A stretch of 15,379 nucleotides of DNA, taken from NCBI GenBank assembly GCA_025455205.1, contig JALOMZ010000009.1:1-15379 (forward strand), given 5' to 3'. Both the position numbers and the translations under genes were made by a program. The notes below the pieces were generated by a model. It did not search any database. It had not been told where the DNA came from and was given only the letters and a program-made list of their open reading frames with translations. This document shows positions 8,479-14,993 of this stretch, piece after piece. Source of the DNA: Chitinophagaceae bacterium (GTDB lineage Bacteria > Bacteroidota > Bacteroidia > Chitinophagales > Chitinophagaceae). How positions within the stretch are numbered: the first letter of the stretch is position 1; each line of letters begins with the position of its first letter.

Positions 8479-8531
8479 TGTCCCCCTTTTTGTCCCCGTC
8501 TTTTTCAGGGCTTGTCCCCGCTTTTGTCGCC
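8479..8531 (+). promoter_or_regulatory. Four-unit TGTCCCC operator-like array, module 1
   Basis: Four direct heptamers: TGTCCCC at 8479-8485, 8491-8497 and 8513-8519, and TGTCGCC at 8525-8531. Spacers are CTTTT (5), 15 bases, and GCTTT (5). Units within each pair are 12 bases apart start to start, about one helical turn, and the pairs are 34 apart. The array ends 44 bases before the small membrane protein ATG. The same layout recurs at 11732-11784. This fits a site for a dimeric activator; binding by the HTH regulator is inferred. Confidence 0.7.
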
Positions 8532-8575
8532 ATGCAAAAAACGCATGTAGGTAAAAGCCTGGGCATATTGCGGTC

Positions 8576-8725
8576 ATGTTGCACGATGCGCCGAATAACA
8601 ACAACAAAGCTTTTCACACCGCAGCATGGATAGCAGCAGTGCTGGTTATCAGCCTGCTGCTTATCCTGCTTATCTGGTGGTATTTTGAATACCGCATTGC
8701 GGTTATTGATCAAAAAATAAACTAG
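8576..8725 (+). CDS. Small single-pass membrane protein, module 1 (49 aa)
   Basis: Encodes 49 residues: a polar Asn-rich start (MLHDAPNNNN), one strongly hydrophobic helix at about 18-36 containing AAVLVISLLLILLIWWYF, and a short tail RIAVIDQKIN. Length alone would not make it convincing, but the second module has a homologue (11830-11973) in the same position. Over the last 31 residues the two agree at 21 positions, including ISLLLIL, IWWYF and the RIA-ID tail. It lies 9 bases before the secreted fibre gene, so the two are probably co-translated. No signal-peptidase site is evident after the helix, so it should stay in the membrane. Function unknown; it could tether or help export the fibre, or talk to the regulator's membrane helix. 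Confidence 0.75.
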   Translation: MLHDAPNNNNKAFHTAAWIAAVLVISLLLILLIWWYFEYRIAVIDQKIN

Positions 8726-8734
8726 CCTACTATC

Positions 8735-9820
8735 ATGAAATTGAAACACCTGATTTACCTGCTGCTGCTGAGTCAGTTTTCCCGGGCCCAGAACATTGGG
8801 ATTGGTACCACCCAGCCGCAGTCGCCGCTGGATGTAAAAGCTGCTTCAGCCGGCCCATTGATCATGTTAGAAAATACCACGCCGATGGCTGAGACTGCCC
8901 TCAGGCTTCGATCTAACTGGCCTTCAGACGGCAGCTCCAACACAACAATTACCCTGGGACTGCAAGAATCAAAATTTAATATTTACGCTAGCGTTCCTCA
9001 ATATCCGCAATATAAAATCAGTCTCCTCACATTGGCCCCCGTTCAACCAGATAGTTATGCGGGGGGTATCAGAACGGGCATTAACACCTTCAATCCGCAG
9101 GCGCCACTGCATGTAAGAGGCAGCGCCACGTCCACCATTGCATCCAATATCACTTTCTTCAATGCCGAAGCTGCCGGCATAAACGGAATAAGGAGTACCC
9201 CCAACTGGACCGGCACCGTGGTCGGCTACTTTGAAGGTAATGTGGTAAGCACCATTTCCTTCATTGCTGCCGCCAACAACATATTCTCCGACAAAAGGAT
9301 CAAGGACATCATCGGCCAATCCAATGGAGCTGAAGATCTGGAGAAACTGCGCCGCATTGCCATCACGCGGTATCGTTACAAAGACAAATGGCAGATGGGT
9401 GATGCTGTGCATACCAAGGTCATTGCGCAGCAGGTGAAGGAAGTGTTTCCGGAAGCGGTGTCGCAGATCCGGAACTATGTGGCCGATGTATTGAAGGAAG
9501 CACAGGTGCTGCAGCGCCAAAACAATACCACCACCATTGAACTGATGGGTGGTGCCACCCTGAAACCTGGTGTGCGGATCAAGTGCTTCACCCCCACCGG
9601 TTCGGAGATATACGCCACGGTGCTGTCTGTACAGGGCAACAACTGCACGCTGGATCAGGCTGTGGAAGCCGACCGCTTATTTGTGTATGGAACCGAAGTG
9701 CCCGATTTCCATGTGGTGGATTACGATGCCATCAGCATGCTGAATGTAAGTGCCACGCAGGAGTTGCTGCGCCGGATTGAAGCGCTGGAAAAGGAACTGG
9801 AGGCGCTGAAGAAAAAGTAA
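8735..9820 (+). CDS. Secreted fibre-like protein with S74-type chaperone domain, module 1
   Basis: 361 residues with a signal peptide at 1-18 (MKLKHLIYLLLLSQFSRA). The mature end begins QNIGIGTTQPQSPLDV, and a second related unit occurs near 112-129 (GIRTGINTFNPQAPLHVRGS); these units are common in beta-helical tail-fibre-like proteins of Bacteroidota. From about 183 the protein resembles the intramolecular chaperone/peptidase S74 domain of phage tail spikes: FSDKRIKDI at 184-192 includes Ser185, Asp186 and Lys190, then VIAQQVKEVFPEAV at 229-242. In known S74 proteins this domain trimerises the fibre and then cuts itself off before the Ser. A further beta-rich segment (265-330) and a heptad-like tail (345-361) follow. 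It probably forms a trimeric surface fibre; no receptor is known. Bases 8941-9060 are AT-richer than neighbouring genes. Confidence 0.75.
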   Translation: MKLKHLIYLLLLSQFSRAQNIGIGTTQPQSPLDVKAASAGPLIMLENTTPMAETALRLRSNWPSDGSSNTTITLGLQESKFNIYASVPQYPQYKISLLTLAPVQPDSYAGGIRTGINTFNPQAPLHVRGSATSTIASNITFFNAEAAGINGIRSTPNWTGTVVGYFEGNVVSTISFIAAANNIFSDKRIKDIIGQSNGAEDLEKLRRIAITRYRYKDKWQMGDAVHTKVIAQQVKEVFPEAVSQIRNYVADVLKEAQVLQRQNNTTTIELMGGATLKPGVRIKCFTPTGSEIYATVLSVQGNNCTLDQAVEADRLFVYGTEVPDFHVVDYDAISMLNVSATQELLRRIEALEKELEALKKK

Positions 9821-9969
9821 GCAGACATCAGTTGAGATACATGCCGGTGTGAGGGGGCGGCAGTAATGTCATGCTCCTGAGCCCCCAGCATCCCGTGCCT
9901 GCCTCGTTGGTGATGCCGCCTTTGCTCAGGCAGATCATTTGACGCCGGGCCTTAACTTCATCCTGCATT
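9821..9969. other. Gap between modules 1 and 2
   Basis: 149 bases separate the first fibre gene from the second regulator. No TGTCCCC array is present here, in contrast to the gaps inside the modules. A GGGGGC/GCCCCC pair (9853-9858, 9881-9886) has a 22-base loop and no T tract, so it is not called a terminator. A 36-codon frame opens on the minus strand (9828-9938) without a recognisable product. Confidence 0.4.
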
Positions 9970-11691
9970 ATGAAAAGGATCGGGTTCATTCTATGCTGTC
10001 ACCTGCTGATCTGGTGTGCGCGGGCACAGCCTGATTCCTTGATGCAGCTAAGCGGAGCAGCCGGCCGGCAGGCACTGGAACAACTGTATGGTTCCTTCGC
10101 CAATCCTGATTCACTCCACAAGGGCATTGGGGTATTTGATAAGTTGACGGCGCATTACCGGCAGCAATCGCAGTCGCACATGGAGCAGTCGGCATGGCTC
10201 TTCGGTCAGCTGCTGCGTACGCATCAGGCCGCTACAATGGCAGACAAGCAAAAAAGCCTTCAGAAGGCGAGGAAACAAGCGGTTGCCAATGGTTGGCCGG
10301 TGGTGGAGGCTGAACTGCAGTTGTACCAGGGGCTCTACTTTTTCGAGGCAGGCGAGAAAGGACCTGGCTTTGAGAACATGCTGCGCGCCTTCGGCAACAT
10401 GGAGCGCCTGGGTTTCGACAAGCATCCCTGGCTGGCAAAATACAGCGTAGTGCTGGCAAACAGTTATTTCGCCCTGGGTGATATGGAGGGCACGGTGCGC
10501 TATGCCCCCTTTTTTGAAAATGCACCTGATGCCTGGAACAAACAAAGTGCCCGATTTTATTTCCGCAATACCATCGGGCTGGCATACCGTGATATGGAGC
10601 GCTACGACTCGGCGGCCTGGTTCTTTCAAGAGGCCTATGAATCGGCCCGACTTGCCAGCGACAGTTTCTGGATGGCACTTTCCCTGGGCAACCTGGCCGC
10701 TGTGTATTACGATGAGCAACGGTATGCGGAGGCCATTCCTTATTTGCAAACAGATTTTGCCGCCAGCAGGCGATTTGGCCAATGGGGCAGCATGCTCAAT
10801 GCTGGGCTCATGCTGGCCGACTGCATGGTCAGGACGGGGCGTGTGAACGAGGCCCGCACCATAGCAGCCGTCATCGATTCAATGGCCGGCAAGAGTACAG
10901 GAGCCAACACGCTGAAGCTGTGGTACAAACTGCAGTTTGACCTGGCCAAGGCCGATGGGCGAATGGCCGAGGCCTTGCGCTTTGCCGACTCTGCCCTGGT
11001 ATATCAAAGCAAAGTAGGGAGCAAGCGTAATGCCGATCTTATCAATGCAACACGCAACAAGCTGGAAATGGAAGGCTACCTGCACAGCATTGAAAACCTG
11101 CAACAACAAAAAGAAAAAGAGATCCTGCTGCGCAATGCCCTGCTGGCCATCATCCTGTTGAGTACGGTCATTGCTGTGCTGTTCATCAACCGCAGCCGGC
11201 TGCGCCGCAACAAACAACTGGCGGAAATGGCCTTTGAAAAACGCATGGCTGATGAAAAGTTGCACCAGCTGAACCACGACCTGGAGCAATTCACCCTGCG
11301 CATGAAGGAAAAGACGCTGATGCTGGAGCGTTTTGAGCAGGAGTTGAACCTGCTGAAGCAATCCGGGCAGGCGCAGGCCAGCGAAACAGACAGGGCGATG
11401 GAGCAAATGCTGCAGGCCAGCATCCTTACGGAGGAAGAATGGCAGCAATTCCGCGAACTGTTTGAGAAAGTGCATCCCGGTTTCCTGTCGAGGCTCCGGA
11501 TGAGGCTACCCGACCTGACGCCGGCAGAAACCCGCCTGCTGGTGCTTACCAAACTGCAGCTCAGCAGCAAGGAAATGGCGGCCATGCTGGGCATTGGGTA
11601 CGAAGCCATCAAGAAAACCCGGCAAAGGTTGCGCAAGAAAATTGACCTGCCGGAAAACGGCGGCCTGGAGGATCTCCTGGAAATGATCTGA
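9970..11691 (+). CDS. Membrane-anchored TPR / LuxR-type HTH regulator, module 2
   Basis: Paralogue of the regulator at 6714, also 573 residues, aligning end to end without a gap. Signal peptide 1-19 (MKRIGFILCCHLLIWCARA), the same QPDSL mature start, TPR-like helices at about 159-182, 198-228, 236-266 and 276-306, membrane helix 387-407 (ILLSTVIAVLFIN core), coiled coil to about 480 and a GerE/LuxR-like HTH at 515-560. Over 481-573 it matches its paralogue at 78 of 93 positions and within the HTH at 43 of 46, whereas over 101-140 only 16 of 40 agree. So the DNA target is probably shared while the sensed signal may differ. The start at 9970 is the first ATG of the frame and puts the signal peptide at the N-terminus. 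It lies 149 bases after the first fibre gene and may have its own promoter; none is clear. Confidence 0.85.
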   Translation: MKRIGFILCCHLLIWCARAQPDSLMQLSGAAGRQALEQLYGSFANPDSLHKGIGVFDKLTAHYRQQSQSHMEQSAWLFGQLLRTHQAATMADKQKSLQKARKQAVANGWPVVEAELQLYQGLYFFEAGEKGPGFENMLRAFGNMERLGFDKHPWLAKYSVVLANSYFALGDMEGTVRYAPFFENAPDAWNKQSARFYFRNTIGLAYRDMERYDSAAWFFQEAYESARLASDSFWMALSLGNLAAVYYDEQRYAEAIPYLQTDFAASRRFGQWGSMLNAGLMLADCMVRTGRVNEARTIAAVIDSMAGKSTGANTLKLWYKLQFDLAKADGRMAEALRFADSALVYQSKVGSKRNADLINATRNKLEMEGYLHSIENLQQQKEKEILLRNALLAIILLSTVIAVLFINRSRLRRNKQLAEMAFEKRMADEKLHQLNHDLEQFTLRMKEKTLMLERFEQELNLLKQSGQAQASETDRAMEQMLQASILTEEEWQQFRELFEKVHPGFLSRLRMRLPDLTPAETRLLVLTKLQLSSKEMAAMLGIGYEAIKKTRQRLRKKIDLPENGGLEDLLEMI

Positions 11692-11731
11692 TGCCCTCCC
11701 CAAAACCCCTTCATTCACAAGGATTTGTGAT

Positions 11732-11784
11732 TGTCCACCTTTTTGTCCCCCGTGCTTTTTGCGGGTGTCCCTGCTTTTGTCACC
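11732..11784 (+). promoter_or_regulatory. Four-unit TGTCCCC operator-like array, module 2
   Basis: Heptamers TGTCCAC (11732-11738), TGTCCCC (11744-11750), TGTCCCT (11766-11772) and TGTCACC (11778-11784), separated by CTTTT, 15 bases and GCTTT: the same spacing and the same two 5-base spacers as at 8479-8531. The array ends 45 bases before the small-protein ATG. Conservation of spacing while the sequence between array and start codon differs points to selection on the array itself. Confidence 0.7.
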
Positions 11785-11829
11785 CCTCCCGTAGTGCCCA
11801 TCTGGTCATTTGCCCTTCATCTTGCAGCC

Positions 11830-11973
11830 ATGCCTGCAAAGGAGCCCAACACAACATCCCGCCACACGTACCAATGGATGGCAGCAGTGCTGTTGATCAG
11901 CCTGCTGCTCATCCTGTTTATCTGGTGGTATTTCAGCGCTCGCATTGCAGCCATCGACCATCAACTTCACTAA
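11830..11973 (+). CDS. Small single-pass membrane protein, module 2 (47 aa)
   Basis: Encodes 47 residues: polar start MPAKEPNTTSRHTYQ, a hydrophobic helix at about 17-35 (MAAVLLISLLLILFIWWYF) and the tail SARIAAIDHQLH. Homologous to the 49-residue protein at 8576, with the helix core and the IWWYF and RIA-ID motifs kept. The frame is open from an ATG at 11731, but that start lies at the very edge of the heptamer array and would give no counterpart to module 1, so I chose 11830. Nine bases separate its stop from the next start, exactly as in module 1. Function unknown; strict co-location with the fibre gene suggests they work together. Confidence 0.75.
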   Translation: MPAKEPNTTSRHTYQWMAAVLLISLLLILFIWWYFSARIAAIDHQLH

Positions 11974-11982
11974 ACCAACCCT

Positions 11983-13047
11983 ATGCGTTTCATTGTATTG
12001 CTATCCGGCATGCTGCTCCTGTTCCAATTCACCAGCGCCCAGAATGTGGGCATTGGCACCAACAATCCCCTGGATAAACTTCATGTGGCAGGCGGGATTC
12101 TTTCAGACGGCTTAAGGATTGATGGTGGCAGGTACAGTGATATTTTGGCCCAGGTAAATTTCAATCGAGACATTACTGACCAACAACAACTGGTAGCAGA
12201 TCAGAAAAGTCTGGTGTTAGAAAAATTTGCTACTGCCTGGCAGTCTTTCACCGCGGGTATGTCTGGTGAATTGGTTTCCATTAGCTTCATGCTCAATACT
12301 ACCATATCCCAGGTCAGATTTACCCTATACACAGGCGAAGGAACAGGCGGCACGCCCTTGTATTCTGCGATACTCTCCCAAGCCATCGACTTAATAAGCA
12401 CGGGTTTTAGCACCGCCAAAATTTACGGGGTTAGGCTAACCGCCGGACAAAAATATACGTTTGCAATCGGCAACAACACCGGGGAAAGGGAAGTCTTCAT
12501 TCGAGGCACTGAGAATGATTCTTACCCAGCTGGAAAAAGTAGTTTTGGTGCGGCTGATTTTACTTTTAGAACTATTGTTAACGGCACCGTACCTGGCTTG
12601 GTCGTCAAGAATGAGGGGATGGTGGGCATCGGCACCAGTAATCCTGCCAGCCTGCTCGATGTGGCCGGCAACCTGAATGTTTCGGGGAACATTACGCTGG
12701 GCGGAACCCTCAATTACAACGGTTCATTTGTCAATGAAAGCCCCATCAGCCTTCCCATGAGCAACGGCTGGGTGAATTATGGTTCAGGCTTTCAGGGGGC
12801 CACCTACTACAAGGACCGAAATGGCATTGTGCACCTGGAGGGATTGATCAAGAACGGCACCAGTAATGTGATTGCGGTATTGCCTGCAGGCTACAGGCCG
12901 GGGGCTGCCCAGATTTTCATAGGCGTAAATGGATATGCGGGTTTTGCGCGTATCGATGTCAATCCGAATGGTACCGTCAGTGCCGTTGCACCCTATACCA
13001 ATGGCTATCTGAGTCTCAGCGGTATTACTTTCAGGGCAACCCAATGA
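11983..13047 (+). CDS. Secreted fibre-like protein without S74 domain, module 2
   Basis: 354 residues with a signal peptide at 1-19 (MRFIVLLSGMLLLFQFTSA). The mature end QNVGIGTNNPLDKLHVAGG matches the N-terminal design of the module 1 fibre. Residues about 80-200 look like a beta-sandwich of the kind seen in adhesins and extracellular enzymes (AWQSFTAGMSGELVSISFML, then RLTAGQKYTFAIG). A second VGIGTSNPASLLDVAGN unit lies at 214-230, followed by a Gly/Asn-rich strand region and a C-terminal domain (260-354) containing WVNYGSGFQGATYYKDRNG and LPAGYRPG, a pattern seen at the ends of phage tail and other receptor-binding proteins. There is no S74 domain, so it is not expected to self-cleave. 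Bases about 12110-12560 are AT-richer than the flanks. Probably a surface or secreted adhesin-like fibre; ligand unknown. Its stop is 24 bases from the stop of the convergent kinase gene. Confidence 0.7.
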   Translation: MRFIVLLSGMLLLFQFTSAQNVGIGTNNPLDKLHVAGGILSDGLRIDGGRYSDILAQVNFNRDITDQQQLVADQKSLVLEKFATAWQSFTAGMSGELVSISFMLNTTISQVRFTLYTGEGTGGTPLYSAILSQAIDLISTGFSTAKIYGVRLTAGQKYTFAIGNNTGEREVFIRGTENDSYPAGKSSFGAADFTFRTIVNGTVPGLVVKNEGMVGIGTSNPASLLDVAGNLNVSGNITLGGTLNYNGSFVNESPISLPMSNGWVNYGSGFQGATYYKDRNGIVHLEGLIKNGTSNVIAVLPAGYRPGAAQIFIGVNGYAGFARIDVNPNGTVSAVAPYTNGYLSLSGITFRATQ

Positions 13048-13071
13048 TGACAGCCTCTGCTGCCCTCTGCT

Positions 13072-14190
13072 TCAGGGATTCCATTGCTCCACCAGGCGTG
13101 CCGCTTCCTGCTCCAGCAATGCAGCTGCCTGTTGCATGCAAAATGCCGGATCGGCGTGTTCAGGGCAGATGGTTCGCACCTGCTTCCATCCTAACCTTTT
13201 CCATTCCCTTTCTTCCAGGCCCAGCTGCCCGCAGAGCGCTGCTACAGGAATACCATGGGCCTTGCACAGGGCCTGGATCTTGCCCGGCAACTTGCCCTGC
13301 AGGCTCTGCTGGTCAAGCCTGCCTTCACCGGTGATCACCAGTTCGGCTACGGGTAATAGGGGTAAGAAGCCGCTGGCTTCCAGCACCAGTTCTGCCCCGC
13401 TTTGCAGGCTTGTGGGAAACCAGGCCATCAGGGAGGCGGCAATACCACCTGCGGCACCCGTACCGGGCACCTGGTCCGGCATCTTTCCGGTGTATATCTG
13501 GAGCACCTGTGCATAGTGCCGGAGCCCTGCATCGAGCAGCCTTATCTGATGGGCATCTGCTCCCTTTTGTGCGGCATACACAAAGGCAGCCCCATCTGGA
13601 CCATATAAGGGGTTGGTTACATCGCAGGCTATGGTAAAGGAGATGGAAGGCAGTACAGGCGGCGGGGCAATATGCGCAACCCTGGCAAGGCTTGCCCCAC
13701 AGGCAGGCAATGCAGCACCCTGATGATCTGTAAAGCAGAATCCCAGCGCTTCCAAAATTCCCATACCGGCATCATTGCTGGCACTGCCACCCAACCCCAG
13801 TACAATGGTTCGCGCACCCCGCTGAATGGCATCGGCTATCAATAAACCCGTGCCATACGTGGAGGCATGCATCACATCGTTTTCATGAGGCCGTAGCCGG
13901 GCCAGGCCACTGGCGCTGGCCACTTCAATCACTGCTGTGCCAACCGACGCCTGCCATTCATAATCGGCTGTAATGGGTCTGCCCAAAGCATCTGCTGCAT
14001 CACAGCGCACTGTCTCAGTATGCAGGTAATGCTTCATCACCGCAGAAAACCCGTCTCCGCCATCGGCCATGGGAAAGGTATGGATTACCGCATGGGGCAG
14101 TACCTGCCGGATACCGCGGGCTATGGCATCACAGGCCTCAAATGTGGTGAGGCTGCCTTTGAACTTGTCGGGGGCAACGAGGATGGTCAT
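13072..14190 (-). CDS. Glycerate kinase (GarK/GlxK family)
   Basis: 372-residue cytosolic kinase that phosphorylates D-glycerate using ATP, feeding glycerate from glyoxylate, serine or sugar-acid breakdown into glycolysis. Family hallmarks: VAPDKFKGSLTTFEA at 5-19, PMADGGDGF at 40-48, GLGGSASNDAGMGILEALG at 132-150, ACDVTNPLYGPDGAA at 188-202, GTGAAGGI at 243-250 and TGEGRLDQQSLQGK at 287-300. The length is normal and no key motif is missing. I chose the ATG at 14190 because the conserved N-terminus MTILVAPDKFKG begins there; the in-frame ATG at 14229 would add a nonconserved leader. A -7-like TAGCTTTA lies at 14197-14204 on the minus strand, which would give an almost leaderless message; one base departs from consensus. 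The gene converges on module 2. Confidence 0.92.
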   Translation of the reverse strand: MTILVAPDKFKGSLTTFEACDAIARGIRQVLPHAVIHTFPMADGGDGFSAVMKHYLHTETVRCDAADALGRPITADYEWQASVGTAVIEVASASGLARLRPHENDVMHASTYGTGLLIADAIQRGARTIVLGLGGSASNDAGMGILEALGFCFTDHQGAALPACGASLARVAHIAPPPVLPSISFTIACDVTNPLYGPDGAAFVYAAQKGADAHQIRLLDAGLRHYAQVLQIYTGKMPDQVPGTGAAGGIAASLMAWFPTSLQSGAELVLEASGFLPLLPVAELVITGEGRLDQQSLQGKLPGKIQALCKAHGIPVAALCGQLGLEEREWKRLGWKQVRTICPEHADPAFCMQQAAALLEQEAARLVEQWNP

Positions 14191-14299
14191 GCAACGTAAA
14201 GCTACTGCATGCTGCCCGGCCATGGCCATTGTTTTCGTTTGAACTGCCCCAGTCCCGCCCGGCTATTGTACCCGGTCTGTTCAATGGCAGACGCCTTGA

Positions 14300-14743
14300 T
14301 TACAAACCAGCATGGAATGAAAGGGATGCGGATCCATTGCCGGCAAAGTCATTAGCCGCGCGCATGCTCTGCTGATTGAGCGCATCGCGGTAACGAATGG
14401 AATAGCTGGCGGTAATGGATTCACGATGATCATCCTGCACGGGCAGTTGCTTCATCATGCGCCAGGGCTGTTGCATAGACGGGTATTGCCGGAGGGAACG
14501 ATAGGGCACCAGGGTATCCCAGATCAGGATGGCGGCCCCGGTTTGTTTGTTCACCCTGGCAATGGACATGCGCAATTCTGCTTCAACGCCATCGAAAATA
14601 GGAGCGCTGTAATCTTTATCCTGCGCAAAACTGACCGCCACAGTTTTGGTAACCGTTTGCGGAGGAGGCGCAGGCAGTGAATTATCCCTGCTGCAGGATA
14701 CCAGTAAGGAAATCAGGGCAACCAAAAGGAGTGCAGGTTTCAT
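14300..14743 (-). CDS. Small putative lipoprotein, function unknown
   Basis: 147 residues. The N-terminus MKPALLLVALISLLVSC is a lipoprotein signal with the lipobox cysteine at 17, followed by SRDNSLPAPPP, a flexible linker. The remainder (about 30-147) has alternating hydrophobic and polar residues suggesting a small beta-rich domain; the C-terminal SASLSFHAGL would suit a final strand. I recognise no family. The start at 14743 was chosen because the lipoprotein signal begins there; an ATG at 14779 would add 12 unlikely residues. It lies 109 bases upstream of the glycerate kinase on the same strand; a shared message is possible, but function gives no link. Membrane leaflet and surface exposure cannot be judged from the residues after the Cys. 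Confidence 0.7.
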   Translation of the reverse strand: MKPALLLVALISLLVSCSRDNSLPAPPPQTVTKTVAVSFAQDKDYSAPIFDGVEAELRMSIARVNKQTGAAILIWDTLVPYRSLRQYPSMQQPWRMMKQLPVQDDHRESITASYSIRYRDALNQQSMRAANDFAGNGSASLSFHAGL

Positions 14744-14866
14744 ATGTGAGGTGTTGTTTGTGATGAGATGTAACCACAAAATTGGATGGAGGGTATTTTT
14801 GCGCCAATCACATATTCATGTGGAAAAGGGCGATGGCTGCAAAAGCGGTCGTTGGCGAAAATGCCT
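14744..14866. other. Non-coding stretch upstream of the lipoprotein gene
   Basis: Start of the roughly 500-base gap up to 15241. It should hold the lipoprotein promoter, but no good -7 box is visible. It contains the palindrome TCACA-N6-TGTGG at 14808-14823, which recurs in similar form at 15217-15232. Confidence 0.35.
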
Positions 14867-14873
14867 CGTATGA

Positions 14874-14993
14874 CAATGTCATAAAGTAAATATCTGCAGT
14901 TTTCAAGCAGGGAGATCTGCGGGGAATGTTTCCCGCAGATGACGCAGATTTACGCAGATGAACAAGGCGCCGCTTGTTAACTATATGACATTG
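14874..14993. repeat. MITE-like element with inverted ends and CGCAGAT repeats
   Basis: Inverted ends: CAATGTCATAAAGTAAA (14874-14890) against the complement of 14977-14993, agreeing at 15 of 17 positions. Inside is a hairpin with 9-base arms, ATCTGCGGG (14915-14923) and CCCGCAGAT (14932-14940), then CGCAGAT again at 14943-14949 and 14953-14959, giving three direct units 9 and 10 bases apart. An AACAAG/CTTGTT pair lies at 14961-14978. There is no coding frame and no clear target-site duplication. CGCAGAT-type intergenic repeats occur widely in bacterial genomes; the inverted ends make a small non-autonomous mobile element plausible. Confidence 0.5.

Noticed and set aside
9853..9886. GGGGGC/GCCCCC hairpin as a terminator after module 1
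   Set aside because: Only 6 base pairs with a 22-base loop and no T tract.
8735..13047. Prophage origin of the fibre genes
   Set aside because: No capsid, portal, terminase, baseplate, lysis or integrase genes nearby; both proteins carry Sec signal peptides, which phage tail fibres lack.
14808..14823. CRP/FNR-type operator
   Set aside because: The half sites point the wrong way: CRP sites read TGTGA-N6-TCACA, whereas this reads TCACA-N6-TGTGG.
14934..14959. CRISPR-like short repeats (CGCAGAT)
   Set aside because: Units of 7 bases spaced 9-10 apart leave no room for spacers; no cas genes.
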